From Paenibacillus aestuarii (GTDB taxonomy: Bacteria > Bacillota > Bacilli > Paenibacillales > NBRC-103111): a stretch of DNA of 64,000 nt. The notes under the pieces were generated by a model that was not told the origin of the DNA, ran no database searches, and saw only the letters and a list, made by a program, of their open reading frames with translations. This document shows, in pieces, positions 61,588 through 64,000 of this stretch. Position 1 is the stretch's first letter; every line of letters starts with the position of its first letter. A program made the position numbers and the translations under genes. The stretch spans positions 186,001 to 250,000 of the forward strand of contig NZ_JAQFVF010000023.1 in assembly GCF_027789125.1 (NCBI RefSeq), read 5' to 3'.

Positions 61588-61929
61588 TTAATCCAATACT
61601 GCTGTCATATGTTTAGCCGTTACCGACCAATGCGATGTGTTCCAGATCGATTCTTTATTTTTAAAATAAAGGATTTGCGGTGAAGCGTGTTTGATTCCGA
61701 GGTCTTCGGCAATTTGATTGGACACAGGACGCGACTCAATGACTTTTACCATATAGTAATCGACATCTTGATTCGGCTCTCCCGCCAAATATTCCTCATA
61801 CTCTTCCATTGCGCTTGCGCTCACTGGGCATGTAGTGCTGTGCTTCAGGATTACCACCGGTTTCTCTGCAGAGCGATCCAGCACTTGCTGCCATTCTTCA
61901 AGTGTCGTTAATTCTTTCCAAGCCGACAT
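61588..61929 (-). CDS. ytxJ: Bacilliredoxin-like YtxJ
   Basis: A 113-aa thioredoxin-fold protein with KHSTTCPVSASA, so a single reactive Cys34 (TCPVS), as in YtxJ/BrxC monothiol bacilliredoxins. The cis-Pro region is SPQILYF. It is proposed to reduce bacillithiol-mixed disulfides, and YpdA reduces the resulting disulfide. It is a single-gene unit. Confidence 0.88.
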   Translation of the reverse strand: MSAWKELTTLEEWQQVLDRSAEKPVVILKHSTTCPVSASAMEEYEEYLAGEPNQDVDYYMVKVIESRPVSNQIAEDLGIKHASPQILYFKNKESIWNTSHWSVTAKHMTAVLD

Positions 61930-62087
61930 GCGAACTTCCCCCTTCCCTCTTAATGAGAATAATTATAAAAGAAGCGGCAGTCAGATGCAAATAGGAGTAT
62001 TGCATGCGTATCATTCGCTTTCAACGCCTACCAGATGGTATAATTGTATGGTAATTTTATACATTTATTATACAATTGGAGGCCGGT

Positions 62088-62986
62088 ATGCCGCCTAACC
62101 CCTTACTCTCCAGGCGTTCTTTTTTGAAAAAAGGCGTGCTGTCCCTCGGCGCTTTGCTGGCCGCCGGCAGTTTAGCTGGCAGCTATTCATCGTTGTGGGA
62201 ACCGCGCTGGTACGAAATTACCCGCACCAGGATGCCCTTCGCTCGGCTGCCGCAAGCCTTTCACGGCATCAATATTGTGCAGATTAGCGATATACATATC
62301 GGTCATCATTTTAATCTGACTCATCTCACCAAAGTCATGAACCTTGTGCGGCAGCTGAAGCCGGATCTTCTCACCTTCACAGGCGATTTATTCGATTCTT
62401 GGGTGAGTGAGGATCCGAAAGAAACGAGCCGGCTCCTCGCTAGCGTGGATGCACCGCTCGGCAAGTGGGCCGTTCTTGGCAACCACGATACCTACACGGG
62501 TACCACCGAAACAGCAGCCATCCTGAAAAATGGCGGATTCGAGGTGCTCTCCAACGCCCATGCGACAATTCGCAAGAATGGCCAAACTTTGCAAATTGCC
62601 GGCGTAGAAGACATGTGGACAGGCAAACCGAATTTGAGCAAAGCGCTCGCCGGCTCCTCTGCCGACGCGTTCACGCTCTTGCTCTCGCATTCGGCGAATT
62701 ATGCCGACGTTGCCGCAGCTGGGGCTGGGGCTGGAGCTGGAGCTAGGGCTCATTCAGCCGATTTGCAGCTCTCCGGCCATAGTCACGGCGGCCAAGTGCG
62801 CCTGCCCTGCTAGGGGCGGTGAAAACGCCGCCATTCGGCGATAAATATGTGATGGGTTTGCATCAAGTGCCGAATTCGAAGCTGCTGGTGTATACCACTC
62901 GCGGGATCGGCACCTCCCTCTACCCCATCCGCTTCATGTGTCGCCCGGAAATTACGGTGCTGACGCTGGAAAGCACAAAACCCTGA
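62088..62986 (+). pseudogene. Metallophosphoesterase, frameshifted near C-terminus
   Basis: A Tat-secreted YkuE-type phosphoesterase: SRRSFLKK twin-arginine signal (residues 8-15), ISDIHIG, TGDLFDS, LGNHDT, LLSHS and SGHSHGGQVRLP. The frame then reaches TAG at 62811-62813. Adding one C to the CCC of CTGCCCTGCTAG restores a C-terminus that continues (LLGAVKTPPFGDKYVMGL ... LESTKP) to a TGA at 62984-62986. An Ala-Gly hexanucleotide repeat (near 62717-62750) precedes the break. It is either a decayed gene, a phase-variable gene or a base-call error. Confidence 0.8.
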
Positions 62987-63007
62987 GCGTAGTCGAAGCT
63001 CAGGGTT
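62979..63007. terminator. Bidirectional terminator
   Basis: AACCCTGAGC / GCTCAGGGTT 10-bp stem with a 9-nt loop; it overlaps the restored stop codon of the phosphoesterase. Confidence 0.82.
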
Positions 63008-63012
63008 CTTCT

Positions 63013-64000
63013 TCATATTCTTGCATGTAAAAATTGGCGGAACAAAAATACAGCTTTCAGCTTTAATAAATCGTTGACTTTTTTAAAGTCCACTTGCAGA
63101 AGATCACTAATTTTTTCCAAACGGTACGTGACCGTATTGCGGTGGATGTATAATTGCTTGGCCGCTTCGCTTACTTGGCCGTCATTGCGGATGAATACTT
63201 CCAGCGTTCGGATCATCTCTTGCGAATATTCAGCATCCTTTTCCAGCAGCGGACGCAATATTTTGGTGCAATAGGCTTCCATCGTCTCGGATGAAATATG
63301 CTGAAACAAATGCGCAAATTCAATCGTTTCATATTGAAGCACACGATCACATAGGCCGAGCCGGCTTGACAAGGTCATTGTTTCCAAGCTTTCCAAATAC
63401 GCTTCGCGCAGGGCGTTCGGCTTTGTTTTGACCGGGCTGACATAGAAGGATACGCCATCGGCTTCTTTTAAACCGGAAGTATCGGCGGCATACTTCGCCA
63501 ACATCTGTGACAGCTGCTCTTCCGGGAACGTAGCGGGTGTATTCGCCGTGTATATGGAGAAGAGCATATCTTTGAGCCCAAAATGCTGCGCTTGCAAGCT
63601 CGATGATTTGGGCTGCGCGTCCATGTAGCGCTTGAGCTCTTTGAGCTGAGCTGCGATAGACTCTTCCGTCAACTTAGCGCCTTGATTGCTCCGCAGCTTG
63701 CCGATCACGCACTGATAAGCGCCACCGAATAAGTTCACCCCTCTGGCTTGAGCTTGTTCCATGAACGCTTCCAGCGATGTTCCCCGCTCCAAATACCGCG
63801 CCAGCCCATTCTGCAAGTCGCGTTGGGCCGTTTCCTCCATATGAGACCTGAACGTAAAGCCCATATGAAAAGCTAAAATATCCGCAACTTGTTGAAAGAG
63901 ACCTTCTTCTACATTCGCGATCAGCACTGCGTCAGGCATAATCAGCAAGCTGCCCAACCCTTCATCCACTTGCCCGGTTAGCGCCACTCGATAAGCGCGA
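63013..64000 (-). CDS. CdaR/PucR-type transcriptional regulator, partial
   Basis: The visible part is a C-terminal region of 324 aa or more. The reading frame stays open to the window edge, so the true start is outside. The C-terminal HTH of the PucR/CdaR type is clear: FIRNDGQVSEAAKQLYIHRNTVTYRLEKIS. The preceding region (about 150-260) resembles the GGDEF-like domain of this family. Such regulators often control sugar diacid, purine or unknown catabolic genes; the target here is outside or unknown. Confidence 0.88.
   Translation of the reverse strand, partial: RAYRVALTGQVDEGLGSLLIMPDAVLIANVEEGLFQQVADILAFHMGFTFRSHMEETAQRDLQNGLARYLERGTSLEAFMEQAQARGVNLFGGAYQCVIGKLRSNQGAKLTEESIAAQLKELKRYMDAQPKSSSLQAQHFGLKDMLFSIYTANTPATFPEEQLSQMLAKYAADTSGLKEADGVSFYVSPVKTKPNALREAYLESLETMTLSSRLGLCDRVLQYETIEFAHLFQHISSETMEAYCTKILRPLLEKDAEYSQEMIRTLEVFIRNDGQVSEAAKQLYIHRNTVTYRLEKISDLLQVDFKKVNDLLKLKAVFLFRQFLHARI

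Noticed and set aside
1..64000. tRNA, rRNA, CRISPR arrays, insertion sequences, prophage and att sites
   Set aside because: I looked for repeats, transposase motifs and clover-leaf-like or rRNA-like stretches and saw none; a proper scan was not possible.

Overview
The window looks like chromosomal DNA of a Gram-positive, endospore-forming Bacillota, most likely Paenibacillus or a close relative. The evidence is strong AGGAGG-type ribosome sites with frequent TTG and GTG starts, bacillithiol redox genes (ypdA and ytxJ), an aa3-type menaquinol oxidase operon (qoxABCD), Bacillota-specific small families (DUF2533, DUF2164), a Bacillus-type deoxynucleoside kinase, a Bacillus-consensus LexA box and SigA-like promoters. 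It is mostly core and housekeeping DNA. I see no rRNA, tRNA, insertion sequence, prophage or CRISPR array.

Layout. 0-7.4 kb: a partial alpha/beta hydrolase, helicase HrpB, small conserved proteins, a Nudix enzyme, YpdA, a four-unit palindromic repeat array, and two convergent genes (an unknown 99-aa protein and the DNA glycosylase Tag), each with a LexA-like box at its promoter. 7.4-11.4 kb: a TPP-riboswitch operon for thiamine-precursor uptake (ThiY, Thiamine_BP protein, ThiX, ThiZ) that ends in a TatD-type hydrolase. 11.4-16.1 kb: a patatin phospholipase and a lipoprotein / histidine kinase / REC-DUF3369-HD-GYP operon. 16.4-24 kb: uridine kinase, MFS exporter, M29 aminopeptidase, AhpD-like protein, an L,D-transpeptidase with a palindromic control region, and arginase. 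24.1-28.1 kb: qoxABCD. 28.3-40.3 kb: small membrane proteins, an XRE regulator, an epimerase, a deoxynucleoside kinase, a multi-PAS histidine kinase, a PLC-like protein, an M3 oligopeptidase, Ung and topoisomerase III. 40.3-45 kb: a phosphoesterase, a RavA/ViaA pair and a MOSC protein. 45-46.2 kb: a short unknown operon with a leader-peptide/alternative-hairpin/terminator leader, next to glutathione peroxidase. 46.4-64 kb: HelD, two DegV proteins, a NarL-type two-component system, SDR, YqfA, a GDSL esterase, an M20 amidohydrolase, two transporters, a GGDEF-EAL protein, YtxJ, a frameshifted metallophosphoesterase, and a CdaR/PucR regulator cut by the window end.

The least explained elements are: (1) the putative SOS pair at 6.3-7.5 kb with an unrecognised 99-aa product; (2) the structured leader at 45.5-45.75 kb, in which a 16-aa leader ORF ends inside one arm of alternative hairpins upstream of a terminator and an unknown gene; (3) the roughly 30-bp palindrome array at 5937-6050; (4) the tandem 17-bp palindromes upstream of the L,D-transpeptidase; and (5) the metallophosphoesterase with a hexamer repeat and a C-run frameshift. 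Functions are assigned by reading motifs by eye; no database search was possible.
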